Shown here: piece by piece, positions 52,852-61,423 of the stretch
How positions within the stretch are numbered: the first letter of the stretch is position 1
Layout of the letters: each line of letters opens with the position of its first letter
Assembly: GCF_900143625.1 (NCBI RefSeq)
Contig: NZ_FRFF01000049.1
Location: 38,095 to 102,094 of the forward strand
Reading direction: 5' to 3'
DNA length: 64,000 bases
DNA from: Nocardiopsis sp. JB363
GTDB lineage: Bacteria > Actinomycetota > Actinomycetes > Streptosporangiales > Streptosporangiaceae
Notes under the pieces: model-generated
What the model was told of the DNA's origin: nothing
Seen by the model: only the letters and a program-made list of their open reading frames with translations
Database searches by the model: none
Made by a program: the position numbers and the translations under genes

Positions 52852-54005
52852 AGCGCCACGAACTGTCCACCGAGCACGCCGACCTGCGGGCCGCCGTGGA
52901 GACCTTCGCTCAGACCGAGGTCGCGCCGGTGATCGGCGACTTCTACGAGCGGAACGCCTTCCCTTACGAGCTCGTCGCCAAGATGGGGCGGATGGGGCTG
53001 TTCGGGCTGCCCTTCCCCGAGGAGCACGGCGGCATGGGCGGCGACTACTTCGCCCTGTGTCTGGCCCTGGAGGAGCTGGCCCGGGTCGACTCCTCCGTGG
53101 CGATCACCCTGGAAGCGGGGGTCTCCCTGGGCGCCATGCCGATCTTCCGGTTCGGCACCGAGGAGCAGAAGAAGACGTACCTGCCCAAGCTGACCGCCGG
53201 CGAGGCGCTCGGCGCGTTCGGGCTGACCGAACCCGATGGTGGTTCGGACGCCGGGGCCACCAAGACCACCGCGCGGTTGGAGAACGGCGAGTGGGTGATC
53301 AACGGGACCAAGTCGTTCATCACCAACTCCGGGACCGACGTCACCGCGCTGGTCACCGTGACCGCCGTGACCGGCCGACGCGAGGACGGGCGCCCGGAGA
53401 TCTCCGCCATCCTCGTGCCCAAGGGCACCCCGGGCTTCTCCGTGGGACAGAAGTACTCCAAGGTCGGGTGGAACGCCTCCGACACCAACGAGCTGGTGTT
53501 CGAGGACTGCCGGGTGCCCGAGGCCAACCTCGTGGGTGAGAAGGGGCGCGGGTACGCGCAGTTCCTGCGCATCCTCGACGAGGGCCGCATCGCCATCGCT
53601 GCGCTGTCGGTGGGTCTGGCCCAGGGTTGTGTGGACGAGAGCGTGCGCTACTCGCACGAACGTCAGGCCTTCGGCAACAGCATCGCGGCCTACCAGGCGA
53701 TCCAGTTCAAGATCGCCGAGATGGAGGCCCGCGCGTACACGGCACGCCTGGCCTACTACGACGCGGCGTCCCGGATGCTGGCCGGCGAGCCGTTCAAGAA
53801 GGAGGCGGCGATCGCCAAGCTCATCGCGTCGAACGCCGCGATGGACAACGCCCGCGACGCCACCCAGGTGTTCGGTGGATACGGGTTCATGAACGACTAC
53901 GCGGTGGGCCGGTTCTACCGCGACGCCAAGATCCTGGAGATCGGGGAAGGCACGAGCGAGGTCCAGAAGATGCTCATCGCGAGGGAACTGGGTCTGCCCG
54001 CATAG
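52848..54005 (+). CDS. Acyl-CoA dehydrogenase (FadE19-like position)
   Basis: The protein has 385 residues from ATG 52848, overlapping the biotin subunit stop as ATGA. Family blocks are FGLTEPDGGSDAGATKT, NGTKSFITNSG and YSHERQAFG. IGEGTSEVQKMLIARE contains the canonical C-terminal catalytic Glu. Isovaleryl-CoA dehydrogenases place the base elsewhere (Glu254 in human IVD), so this may act on another short branched acyl-CoA, although the operon suggests leucine catabolism. It is followed by an 11-bp terminator. Confidence 0.88.
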   Translation: MKRHELSTEHADLRAAVETFAQTEVAPVIGDFYERNAFPYELVAKMGRMGLFGLPFPEEHGGMGGDYFALCLALEELARVDSSVAITLEAGVSLGAMPIFRFGTEEQKKTYLPKLTAGEALGAFGLTEPDGGSDAGATKTTARLENGEWVINGTKSFITNSGTDVTALVTVTAVTGRREDGRPEISAILVPKGTPGFSVGQKYSKVGWNASDTNELVFEDCRVPEANLVGEKGRGYAQFLRILDEGRIAIAALSVGLAQGCVDESVRYSHERQAFGNSIAAYQAIQFKIAEMEARAYTARLAYYDAASRMLAGEPFKKEAAIAKLIASNAAMDNARDATQVFGGYGFMNDYAVGRFYRDAKILEIGEGTSEVQKMLIARELGLPA

Positions 54006-54018
54006 ATCCACGACGCCA

Positions 54019-54067
54019 CGCGGCCCCGGACCGTGCCTCCATGATGTGGTGGCGCCCCGGGGCCGCG
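54019..54067. terminator. Bidirectional terminator with long loop
   Basis: CGCGGCCCCGG (54019-54029) pairs exactly with CCGGGGCCGCG (54057-54067) across a 27-nt loop between convergent genes. Confidence 0.55.
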
Positions 54068-54094
54068 CTTCGTGTAGCCCGCGCCTTCCCCCGG

Positions 54095-54838
54095 TCAGTC
54101 GTCGAAGAACACGTCCGCCCGGCCACGCACGGCCTCGGCGGCCAGTCGGGCGACCTGGCCGGCGGGCACGGGTCCCCCGGGGGTGCCGAGGAACCACTGG
54201 AGCACCTCGGGACCATAGAGGCCTTCGGGCATCTCCTCCCCGGCGTAGACCAGGGCGTACAGCGCCGTGTTGGGGCCGAACCGCCAGCTCTGCCCCAGGT
54301 CCCCGACGTCCACGGCATCGAATCCAAGGTCGCTCAGCAGAGCACCGGCTTCCTTCTTGGCCTCTGTGTCATCACCCGCGATGGGCAGGGCGTTGCGGTC
54401 CGCCACGTCCTTGGGCCTGGGCAAGGCGGCCAAGTGGTCGGTGGTGATGTTGTTGAAGGCTTTGACCACGCGGGAGTCGGCCAGGTGGCGCTGCGTCATG
54501 CCGCTGGAGGTCAGCTCGTTGGAGTCCAGTTCCGGCAAGTGGCCGTCGCGTTCGACGGTGTAGTTCATGGTGTCGATGACGATCTTGCCCGCCAACTCGC
54601 GCTTGGGCAGCTGGGCGTGGGCGATCAGCGGGACCGCCGCCACGACGAGATCGCCCGCGATGGCGGCCTCGGCGACCGTCGCGGCTCGGGCCTTGGGGCC
54701 CAACTCGGTCACCAGGTCGGTGAGGCTCCGAGGCCCGCGCGAATTACTCAGGACGACGTTCCATCCACCGGCGATGGCCAGACGGGCGACGGTCTGGCCG
54801 ACCGCCCCCGCACCGATGATGCCGAGGGTTCGGGACAT
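54095..54838 (-). CDS. NAD(P)-binding reductase (F420H2:NADP / ProC-like fold)
   Basis: The protein has 247 residues from ATG 54838, behind GGAGAG. N-terminal Rossmann motif is LGIIGAGAVGQTVARLAIAGGW; then SNSRGP (NADP-phosphate-like), VVAAVPLIAH, KIVIDTMNYT and VVKAFNNI. This pattern belongs to the F420-dependent NADP oxidoreductase/NADP-binding domain group. The C-terminal part (LYALVYAGEEMPEG) is not ProC-like. It is divergent from a TetR gene that should control it through the 54906 operator. Confidence 0.82.
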   Translation of the reverse strand: MSRTLGIIGAGAVGQTVARLAIAGGWNVVLSNSRGPRSLTDLVTELGPKARAATVAEAAIAGDLVVAAVPLIAHAQLPKRELAGKIVIDTMNYTVERDGHLPELDSNELTSSGMTQRHLADSRVVKAFNNITTDHLAALPRPKDVADRNALPIAGDDTEAKKEAGALLSDLGFDAVDVGDLGQSWRFGPNTALYALVYAGEEMPEGLYGPEVLQWFLGTPGGPVPAGQVARLAAEAVRGRADVFFDD

Positions 54839-54905
54839 GTTGCTCTCCATGGGTTTTCTCGGTTCGGGTGGTGACATCGCCGCTCTCAGACACTCGTGAC
54901 CCTAG

Positions 54906-54922
54906 TTGATACTGAGTGTCAA
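54906..54922. promoter_or_regulatory. TetR-type operator between reductase and TetR gene
   Basis: TTGATACTGAGTGTCAA is a 17-bp palindrome centred on G54914 with one mismatched pair. The minus strand reads TTGACACTCAGTATCAA, which also supplies a TTGACA -35-like box for the reductase. An additional GACACTC (54889-54895) pairs at a distance with GAGTGTC (54914-54920). Confidence 0.65.
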
Positions 54923-54981
54923 AGTCGAGACTAAGATTCTGTTGAGACCACAAGTGGCAACCGTGGAGATAGCCTGAGGGC

Positions 54982-55569
54982 ATGAGCACTTCTCGCATGA
55001 AGACCCGTGACATCGGACGCAGTGCCGTGCGAGATGAGTTGGCACGGACGGCCTTCCCCCTCTTTTGCGATCGGGGCTTTGACGAGGTCACCTTCGAGGA
55101 GCTGGCCACCGTCGCCGGCGTCTCGCGCAGCACGTTCCTGCGTTACTTCGGCAGCAAGGAAGAAGTGGTCCTGTTCAGCTTCGATCCGCTGGGCGCACAG
55201 ATGGTCGAGGCACTGCTGGACCGCCCCGCTCACGAGAAGGACAGGACGGCGCTACGGCACGCCCTGAGCCCGGCCACGGGCTTCTTGAACCGCGACCCCG
55301 CCGAAGGACTGGCGTTGCTACGGCTGATCGGCCGCACTCCCGCCCTGTGCGCTCGCCTGCGGGAGAAACAGGCCGGCTGGCGCCCCGGTCTGGCTCGGGC
55401 ACTGGCCGAACGTCCCGGTGCGCGACCGGGCCCCGATCTTCGCCGGCAGGTGTTGGCGGGCACCGCGCTGGAGTGTCTGACGGTCTCCCTGGAGCACTGG
55501 GCTTCGTCCGAAGGCGACATCGACCTGGACGGCCTGATCAACGACTCCTTCAGCGCTCTCTCCGACTGA
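54982..55569 (+). CDS. TetR-family regulator
   Basis: The 195-residue protein has an HTH region: RDELARTAFPLFCDRGFDEVTFEELATVAGVSRSTFLRYFGSKEEVVLF. The MftR/AcrR-like C-terminus ends in HWASSEGDIDLDGLINDSF. ATG 54982 is 60 nt after the operator palindrome. It is divergent from the NADP-binding reductase, its likely target. A redox or xenobiotic signal is typical for such pairs but not shown here. Confidence 0.88.
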   Translation: MSTSRMKTRDIGRSAVRDELARTAFPLFCDRGFDEVTFEELATVAGVSRSTFLRYFGSKEEVVLFSFDPLGAQMVEALLDRPAHEKDRTALRHALSPATGFLNRDPAEGLALLRLIGRTPALCARLREKQAGWRPGLARALAERPGARPGPDLRRQVLAGTALECLTVSLEHWASSEGDIDLDGLINDSFSALSD

Positions 55570-55838
55570 ACCGCCGTGTGGCGCGTTTCGACACCGCGCC
55601 GACCGACTCACGCCCTTCAGCCCCGGGGCGTCATCGAAACCCGACGATCGGTTCGGGGACCAGGACCGGGTCGACGAAGGCGACTGAGTGGCGGAGACAC
55701 CTCGGAACGTCAAGGTCCGCGACACCGGCCATCGCGAACCGGGGTACCGCACCTTCCCCTCCCAGGAGTGGGTGGCCCTCCTCCGGAGCTCCCGATACCC
55801 CGGGGTCTGAGATCCGTAGCCTTCGGGCCACTGAGAGT

Positions 55839-56738
55839 ATGGGCGCGCTCGACGTACCCGCCCTCTCCCCCCGAGGACTCGGCACCGTGCCCACCCCCCT
55901 CTTCTCGCCGTCACCCGACCCCGACGGCGCCGCCCCTCTCGGGGCACACGACCCCTCCCGCCTGGGCCCCTACCGCTTACTCGGCAGGCTCGGGTCCGGC
56001 GGGATGGGGACCGCCTACCTCGCACGTTCACGCCTGGGCCGGCTGGTGGCGGTCAAGGCGGTCCACCCCGAACTGGTCGACGAACCCGAGTTCCGGCAAC
56101 GCTTCACCCGAGAGGTGGCCGCCCTGCGCCGGGTGCGCAGCCGGTTCGTTCCCCGGTTCGCGGGGGCCGCACCCGAAGCCCTCATCCCCTGGTTGGCGAC
56201 CGGGCACGTCCCCGGCCCCACCTTGAGCGAGCAGGTGCGCGACGTGCGCCCGCTACGGGACCACGCCCTGGCCCGGGTCGTCACCGGGGTCGCCGCGGCG
56301 CTGGCCGACATCCACCGGGCCGGGATCGTGCACCGCGACCTCAAACCCGGCAACGTCGTCCTCTCCCCGCGCGGCCCCCGCGTGTTGGACTTCGGGGTGG
56401 CCACCCGACGCGCCGAACAGACCCCGCACCGCCCCGTCTGGGGTACCCCCGGGTGGATCGCGCCCGAACGCCTGTGCGGCGCCCCCGCCTCGGCCGCCTC
56501 GGACGTGTTCGGGTGGGGCCAACTGACCGTGTACGCCGCCACCGGGCGCAACCCGTTCGGCTCCACCCCGGAGGCGATCACCCGGAGGATCCTGCGCGGG
56601 GAGGCCGACCTGATCGGGCTGCCCGGGGAGTACCTCCCCACGGTCCGCGCGGCACTGGCGACCACACCCGAACTCCGACCGACCCCCGAGCGGATCCTGC
56701 TGGCCCTGACCCGGAACGGCCTCCTCCGCCCCTACTGA
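55839..56738 (+). CDS. Soluble Ser/Thr protein kinase (catalytic domain only)
   Basis: The 299-residue Hanks-type kinase has a Gly-rich loop GRLGSGGMG (49-57), K73, E92, catalytic HRDLKPGN (D167), DFG (D184) and APE (208-210). There is no membrane segment and no extracytoplasmic PASTA or sensor domain; it ends just after the C-lobe. ATG 55839 is the probable start, though no convincing Shine-Dalgarno precedes it. All catalytic residues are intact. Within 1.5 kb downstream lie a membrane-anchored protein and a small repeat protein with Thr-x-x-Ile motifs that could be substrates. Confidence 0.88.
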   Translation: MGALDVPALSPRGLGTVPTPLFSPSPDPDGAAPLGAHDPSRLGPYRLLGRLGSGGMGTAYLARSRLGRLVAVKAVHPELVDEPEFRQRFTREVAALRRVRSRFVPRFAGAAPEALIPWLATGHVPGPTLSEQVRDVRPLRDHALARVVTGVAAALADIHRAGIVHRDLKPGNVVLSPRGPRVLDFGVATRRAEQTPHRPVWGTPGWIAPERLCGAPASAASDVFGWGQLTVYAATGRNPFGSTPEAITRRILRGEADLIGLPGEYLPTVRAALATTPELRPTPERILLALTRNGLLRPY

Positions 56739-56742
56739 ACGT

Positions 56743-56810
56743 GGCCACATCCGGACAACGTTCACGCTGGGCCGGTGATGCGTCGCCCGCTGTGCAGGCC
56801 GGATGTGGCC
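56743..56810. repeat. 12-bp inverted repeat with 44-nt loop after kinase gene
   Basis: GGCCACATCCGG (56743-56754) and CCGGATGTGGCC (56799-56810) are exact complements. The left arm starts 4 nt after the kinase stop codon. It probably acts as a terminator or 3'-end stabiliser. Confidence 0.6.
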
Positions 56811-57036
56811 GGTCACACCGCGGATGAGGCGGGTGTGCACAGTGCGTCGAAAGTGTGTGCCGGGTCGTCAGGTAACGCATCCCAGGGGTGACAAGCAGCG
56901 ACAAACGGCACAGAATGGGCGCACATGGCCGGCGCGGGCCCCCTGACCCATCCGGGCGCGCGTCCGATCCGGACCGCCGCGGAGTCCCCGCTCCGGGTCC
57001 CAGGGCCTTCTCACTTCCCTCATGAGGAGATACCGG

Positions 57037-57717
57037 ATGGAAGGCGCCCTGCCGCTGATCGCCCTGGTCACCGTTGTGGTGTCCACCGGCGCGATCATCG
57101 TCGCCGCGCACTTTCGCAAGGAACGCGTCACCGAGCTGAAGGCCTGGGCCCATGAACACGGCTGGGAATACGTCGAACAGCGATCTCTGCCCCTGGAGGG
57201 CGCCACCCTGCCCGACGCGCTGCGAGGTCACGACCCCCGTGCGCGTCACGTGCTCAGCGGCCACCGCGGCCGGCACCCGGTGACGATCTTCGAACTCACC
57301 CACACCGCCGACCGACGAGGCGGCGAGACCACCACGCACCGGGTCGTCGCCGTGGGCACCCCCGGGCCCGGGGCGGACCTGGAGATCCACCGCCGCGACC
57401 TGGCCAGGACCGTCTCCTTCGACGGCCGGGGCGCACCCGCACAGGTCGAGGTCTCCTTCTCCGGCGCCTTCCACACGGTCGGCGCCGACGAACACTTCAC
57501 CCGGTCGGTGCTCGACCACGAAACCGCCGCGTGGCTGCTGTCGGACTGCCGCTCGCGGTCGCTTCCGATCCGGTTCACCGGCGACCACATCCTCACCTGG
57601 GCGCCGATGCGGCTGGACCCCGACCGCGCGCTGACCGCGGCGGGCTACCTGATCGACCTGGTGGACCGGATCCCGGACCGGGCCTGGGGAGGCCACTCCA
57701 CCGGTTCCGGTTCCTGA
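57037..57717 (+). CDS. Membrane-anchored hypothetical protein
   Basis: The protein has 226 residues from ATG 57037, behind AGGAG at 7-nt spacing; an in-frame ATG 15 bp earlier contains that same ribosome site and is rejected. One N-terminal membrane helix (PLIALVTVVVSTGAIIVAAHF) is followed by a soluble domain with WAHEHGWEYVEQR. Similar WAxxHGWxY starts occur in actinobacterial proteins of unknown function. A TGACAA (56889-56894) / CAGAAT (56911-56916) promoter-like pair lies upstream. Confidence 0.75.
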   Translation: MEGALPLIALVTVVVSTGAIIVAAHFRKERVTELKAWAHEHGWEYVEQRSLPLEGATLPDALRGHDPRARHVLSGHRGRHPVTIFELTHTADRRGGETTTHRVVAVGTPGPGADLEIHRRDLARTVSFDGRGAPAQVEVSFSGAFHTVGADEHFTRSVLDHETAAWLLSDCRSRSLPIRFTGDHILTWAPMRLDPDRALTAAGYLIDLVDRIPDRAWGGHSTGSGS

Positions 57718-57816
57718 TCCCGTCACGACCGTGTGTGCGCGAACCCGGACGTTCGGCCACACTATGAGCTACGGATAAAATTCGGGGTACCCCGACCCTC
57801 GACGAGTAGGACCCCC

Positions 57817-57978
57817 ATGAGCGACCCCAATGCCACGCACCGCATCTCACGTGCCGACCTCTTCAAGGACGACGAAGAAGAGGAGACCACCTCCGACCCC
57901 AACGCCACGGCGCAGATCTCCCGCGAGGACCTCTTCAAGGACGCCGATGAGCCCCGTCGACCGCGCGAGCAGTCCTGA
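57817..57978 (+). CDS. 53-aa acidic protein made of two DPNATxxISRxDLFKD repeats
   Basis: The protein starts at ATG 57817 behind AGGA, with -10-like TAAAAT at 57776-57781. Residues 3-18 (DPNATHRISRADLFKD) and 27-42 (DPNATAQISREDLFKD) are near-identical copies 24 residues apart, linked by an acidic DEEEETTS spacer. Each copy places Thr (7, 31) three residues before Ile (10, 34), the pThr-x-x-Ile pattern preferred by many FHA domains. No known family. A kinase gene lies 1 kb upstream, but the function is inference only. Confidence 0.75.
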   Translation: MSDPNATHRISRADLFKDDEEEETTSDPNATAQISREDLFKDADEPRRPREQS

Positions 57979-58003
57979 CCGGCCGCCCCGCCGCACACGA
58001 AGA

Positions 58004-58033
58004 GAGCGCCCGACCCACCGGGGACGGGCGCTC
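58004..58033. terminator. Bidirectional terminator hairpin
   Basis: GAGCGCCCG (58004-58012) pairs with CGGGCGCTC (58025-58033) around a 12-nt loop between the small repeat protein and thrS. Confidence 0.7.
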
Positions 58034-58053
58034 CGTGCCTTCATGACACAGGG

Positions 58054-60027
58054 TCAGCGGCGTTCGCGGACGGCCGCGACGATCTCGGCGATCGCCTCGT
58101 CGACCGGAACCCCGTTGTTCTGCGAACCGTCCCGGTAACGGAAGGACACCGCGCCCTTGGCGATGTCGTCGTCACCGGCCAGCAGCATGAAGGGCACCTT
58201 CTGCTTCTGGGCGTTGCGGATCTTCTTCTGCATCCGGTCGTCGCTCGCGTCCACCTCGACACGGATGCCCTCGGCCCGCAGCTTGGCCTGGACCTCCTGC
58301 AGGTAGGGCACGTGCTCGTCGGCGATCGGGATACCCACGGTCTGGACCGGGGACAGCCACGCCGGGAACGCGCCCGCGTAGTGCTCCAGCAGCACCGCGA
58401 AGAACCGTTCGATGGACCCGAACAGGGCACGGTGGATCATCACCGGGCGCTGCCGGGAACCGTCGGCCGCGGTGTACTCCAGGTCGAACAGCTCGGGCAG
58501 GTTGAAGTCCAGCTGGATGGTGGACATCTGCCAGGTCCGGCCGATGGCGTCCTTGGCCTGCACGGAGATCTTCGGACCGTAGAACGCGGCGCCGCCCGGG
58601 TCCATGACCAGGTCCAGCCCCTGCTTCTCGGCGGCCCCGCGCAGGACCGCGGTGGCCTCCTCCCAGACGTCGTCCTCGCCGACGTACTTCTCCGGGTCCT
58701 TGGTGGACAGTTCCAGGTAGAAGTCGTCGAGGCCGTAGTCGCGCAGCAGCTCCAGCACGAAGGTGAGCAGCGAGTCGAGCTCGCCGGCCATCTGCTCCTT
58801 GGTGCAGTAGATGTGCGCGTCGTCCTGGGTGAAGCCGCGTGCGCGGGTCAGACCGTGCACCACGCCGGACTTCTCGTACCGGTACACGGTGCCGAACTCG
58901 AACATGCGCAGCGGCAGCTCACGGTAGGAGCGCCCGCGCGCGTCGAAGATCAGGTTGTGCATCGGGCAGTTCATCGGCTTCAGGTAGTAGTCCTGACCGC
59001 CGTCGAGCTGCATCGGGGGGTACATACCGTCCGCGTACCAGCTCAGGTGCTGGGACTTCTCGAACAGGGTGCTCTTGGTGGCGTGCGGGGTGTAGACGAA
59101 CTCGTAGCCGCTCTCCTCGTGGCGCTTGCGCGAGTAGTCCTCCATGACCCGGCGGATGATGCCGCCCTTGGGGTGGAAGACCGCCAGACCGGAGCCGATC
59201 TCGTCCGGGATGGAGAACAGGTCGAGTTCGGAGCCGAGCTTGCGGTGGTCGCGCTTCTCGGCCTCCTCCAGGAAGGTCAGGTACGCCTTGAGCGAGTCCT
59301 TGTCCTCCCAGGCGGTGCCGTAGACGCGCTGGAGCTGCGGGTTGGTCTCCTTGCCGCGCCAGTAGGCGGCGGCGGTACGCATCAGCTTGAACGCGGGGAC
59401 GACCTTGGTGGTGGGCATGTGCGGGCCGCGGCACAAGTCCTTCCAGCACAGCTCGCCGGTGCGCGGGTGGACGTTGTCGTAGATGGTGAGCTCACCGGCG
59501 CCGACCTCCGCGGAGGCGCCCTCGGCGGCCTCGACCGCCCCACCCTTGAGGCCGATCAGCTCCAGCTTGTAGGGCTCGGTGGCCAGTTCGGCTCGTGCGT
59601 CGTCCTCGGAGACCACCCGGCGGTCGAACCGCTGGCCCTGCTTGATGATCTGCTGCATCTTCTTCTCGATGCTCTTGAGATCGGCGGGGGTGAACGGCTC
59701 GGCGACGTCGAAGTCGTAGTAGAAACCGTTCTCGACGGGCGGACCGATGCCCAGCTTGGCCTCGGGAAAGAGCTCTTGGACGGCCTGGGCGAGGATGTGC
59801 GCGGTGGAGTGGCGCAGGATGGCCCGCCCCTCCTCGGAGCCGATCTCGATCGGTTCGACGGTGTCGCCATCGGCCAGTTCCCGGAACAGGTCGCGGGGCT
59901 CACCGTTGACCATGGCGGCGATCACGGTCCTGCCGTCCGCTTCCAGGGCCTGTCCCGCGGTAGTCGTGACCGCCACCGCACGCGGGGTTCCGGCGAGGGT
60001 GATGTGCAGCTCAGGCGCGGCGGACAC
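58054..60027 (-). CDS. thrS: Threonyl-tRNA synthetase
   Basis: The protein has 657 residues from GTG 60027, behind AGGAG at 5-nt spacing; the frame is open far upstream but non-coding. Domains in order are TGS ([22 protein letters not shown]), the SAD editing domain with [14 protein letters not shown], the class II catalytic core ([60 protein letters not shown]) and the anticodon-binding domain. It is complete and of normal length. Confidence 0.97.
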   Translation of the reverse strand: MSAAPELHITLAGTPRAVAVTTTAGQALEADGRTVIAAMVNGEPRDLFRELADGDTVEPIEIGSEEGRAILRHSTAHILAQAVQELFPEAKLGIGPPVENGFYYDFDVAEPFTPADLKSIEKKMQQIIKQGQRFDRRVVSEDDARAELATEPYKLELIGLKGGAVEAAEGASAEVGAGELTIYDNVHPRTGELCWKDLCRGPHMPTTKVVPAFKLMRTAAAYWRGKETNPQLQRVYGTAWEDKDSLKAYLTFLEEAEKRDHRKLGSELDLFSIPDEIGSGLAVFHPKGGIIRRVMEDYSRKRHEESGYEFVYTPHATKSTLFEKSQHLSWYADGMYPPMQLDGGQDYYLKPMNCPMHNLIFDARGRSYRELPLRMFEFGTVYRYEKSGVVHGLTRARGFTQDDAHIYCTKEQMAGELDSLLTFVLELLRDYGLDDFYLELSTKDPEKYVGEDDVWEEATAVLRGAAEKQGLDLVMDPGGAAFYGPKISVQAKDAIGRTWQMSTIQLDFNLPELFDLEYTAADGSRQRPVMIHRALFGSIERFFAVLLEHYAGAFPAWLSPVQTVGIPIADEHVPYLQEVQAKLRAEGIRVEVDASDDRMQKKIRNAQKQKVPFMLLAGDDDIAKGAVSFRYRDGSQNNGVPVDEAIAEIVAAVRERR

Positions 60028-60488
60028 GGTGACTCCTAGGAATACGTTTCGGGTTGGTGGGTGCGTCTCGGGTCGATAGGTGCATCTTGAGTCGACACCG
60101 GCCACCGATGTGGGCGGCCTGGTGTTTTCGTCTTCGATGCTAGCGGCTTCGAGACGGGGTCGACGCGTTGTCCACAGGGTCGAGGAGGAGATGAATGGGG
60201 CTCGCGGGTTCGGGAAGGACGACTGGTGCGGGAGTGAGGACGGGCCTCGTGATTCGGTCGATGGATTCGGCCGCCGCCGGACCAGGCCACCGAGGCGCTC
60301 TGGAGAACCCGTGTCGGCCCACCCCGGACGCGTATGCCCTGGAAAGTCGGCTTTCCACTGGTTCTTCCCGGGTTCGGTACCGGCCCATTGATCCGACACC
60401 CGAGATCGACGAGAATCGGCAGACCACCCGACCCGTACCGAGTACGGCCCGAATGCCGACCCGAGCTCCGACCGAATACTGTGAGCGC
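60028..60488. other. Divergent intergenic region thrS / PGPGW gene
   Basis: This 461-bp gap holds the thrS leader and promoter. A GGAGGAG at 60184-60190 precedes an in-frame ATG (60195) that would extend the PGPGW protein by 98 residues, but that stretch lacks GC3 bias and I leave it out. I see no convincing T-box. Confidence 0.5.
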
Positions 60489-60914
60489 ATGTCAGCGAGT
60501 CCATCCGACGGACCTCCGGCACCGGAGACATCCCCCGGCCACCGAGCGCATGTACGCCGATGGCGTCGCCTTCGGGCGCGACTCCGCCTGTTCCGGAGAT
60601 ACATGCACACCCACCCGGTCCTGCACATGCCCTGGCGCCTGTTGGTCGGCACCGTGGGCGCGGTGGTCGTCCTCGCCGGGGTCGTGATGTTGGTGGTCCC
60701 CGGGCCGGGGATCGCTTCGATGCTGTTGGGACTGCTCATCCTCAGCACCGAGTTCCGCTGGGCCCAGCGGCTGCTGCACCCCGCGAAGGTCTGGGCGGTG
60801 CGCGGCGAACGATGGGCCGTGCAACTCAAGGACGACTACCTGAGGCGGTTCCGCGACCATCGCGCCCGGCGCAAGGCCGTCCGCCGCACGCGCGAGGGTC
60901 GCGACAGAGAATAG
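60489..60914 (+). CDS. PGPGW/TIGR02611-family membrane protein
   Basis: The protein has 141 residues from ATG 60489, 6 nt after the -10-like TACTGT (60477-60482), so probably leaderless. A basic N-terminal region is followed by one or two membrane segments containing [27 protein letters not shown]. The VPGPG turn is the hallmark of this family. The C-terminus is strongly basic. Function unknown. Confidence 0.8.
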   Translation: MSASPSDGPPAPETSPGHRAHVRRWRRLRARLRLFRRYMHTHPVLHMPWRLLVGTVGAVVVLAGVVMLVVPGPGIASMLLGLLILSTEFRWAQRLLHPAKVWAVRGERWAVQLKDDYLRRFRDHRARRKAVRRTREGRDRE

Positions 60915-61010
60915 GCGCGGACCTTTCTCGGGGCGGACCGGCGCCGAAACCAGCGGCCCAGCGCAAAGTCGCACGTTGCTCGGGCTTGGACCGACCAAAA
61001 CCAGAAAAAG

Positions 61011-61045
61011 AAGGGCCGGATCCGTGCGATACGGATCCGGCCCTT
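61011..61045 (-). terminator. Strong terminator of tRNA-Val
   Basis: AAGGGCCGGATCCGT (61011-61025) pairs exactly with ACGGATCCGGCCCTT (61031-61045), a 15-bp stem with a 5-nt loop. On the minus strand it is followed by CTTTTTCTGGTTTT, a U-rich tract, so it ends the leftward tRNA transcript; it can also serve the PGPGW gene. Confidence 0.85.
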
Positions 61046-61053
61046 CATGTTCG

Positions 61054-61127
61054 TGGGCGATACTGGACTCGAACCAGTGACCTCATCGGTGTGAACGATG
61101 CGCTCTAGCCAACTGAGCTAATCGCCC
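61054..61127 (-). tRNA. tRNA-Val (CAC)
   Basis: The minus strand folds as a cloverleaf: acceptor GGGCGAT / ATCGCCC plus A73, D arm GCTC...GAGC, anticodon stem CATCG/CGATG with loop TTCACAC (anticodon CAC), and T arm ACTGG-TTCGAGT-CCAGT. CCA is not encoded. A perfect terminator follows. Confidence 0.96.
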
Positions 61128-61235
61128 CTGTGGGGCTTGCGTCCCCGCCCGGCCTCGTCGGCCTGACAAGAAAAACTTTAGCGCATGTTCGGGAGTGCTC
61201 GGCACGCCCCCGTCCGCCCGGCGAACCCACGGGTG

Positions 61236-61251
61236 TGTGATGGAGGTCACA
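61236..61251. promoter_or_regulatory. Crp/GlxR-type site TGTGA-N6-TCACA
   Basis: TGTGATGGAGGTCACA matches the cAMP-receptor-protein consensus at all ten conserved positions. It lies 361 bp upstream of ssgB and 109 bp upstream of the tRNA-Val 5' end. Confidence 0.6.
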
Positions 61252-61384
61252 TAACGCCGTTCGGGTTCCCCCAAAAGGGGTCGCCGGCGGCCGCGATCCC
61301 CGCAATGAGTAGGAGTTCCCGGCTTCGTGGACCCTCCCAGGACGAGCGCGAGTTGACCTTCGCGTGACACGGGACACTCAACAT

Positions 61385-61423
61385 GGGGAAATCTTTGGTT
61401 TCCCCTGGTCATTACAGTGACCA
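61385..61423. promoter_or_regulatory. Two abutting palindromes upstream of ssgB
   Basis: GGGGAAA-N7-TTTCCCC (61385-61405) is followed directly by TGGTCA-N6-TGACCA (61406-61423). Both have perfect arms (7 and 6 bp). They probably mark a regulated promoter about 190-225 bp before ssgB. Confidence 0.55.

Noticed and set aside
60028..60180. T-box riboswitch upstream of thrS
   Set aside because: I could not find a T-box core motif or specifier-loop arrangement in the leader.
60195..60488. In-frame N-terminal extension of the PGPGW protein from ATG 60195 with GGAGGAG upstream
   Set aside because: The 98 added codons lack the strong third-position G/C bias of real genes, the added peptide is low complexity, and the family protein starts near the leaderless ATG at 60489.
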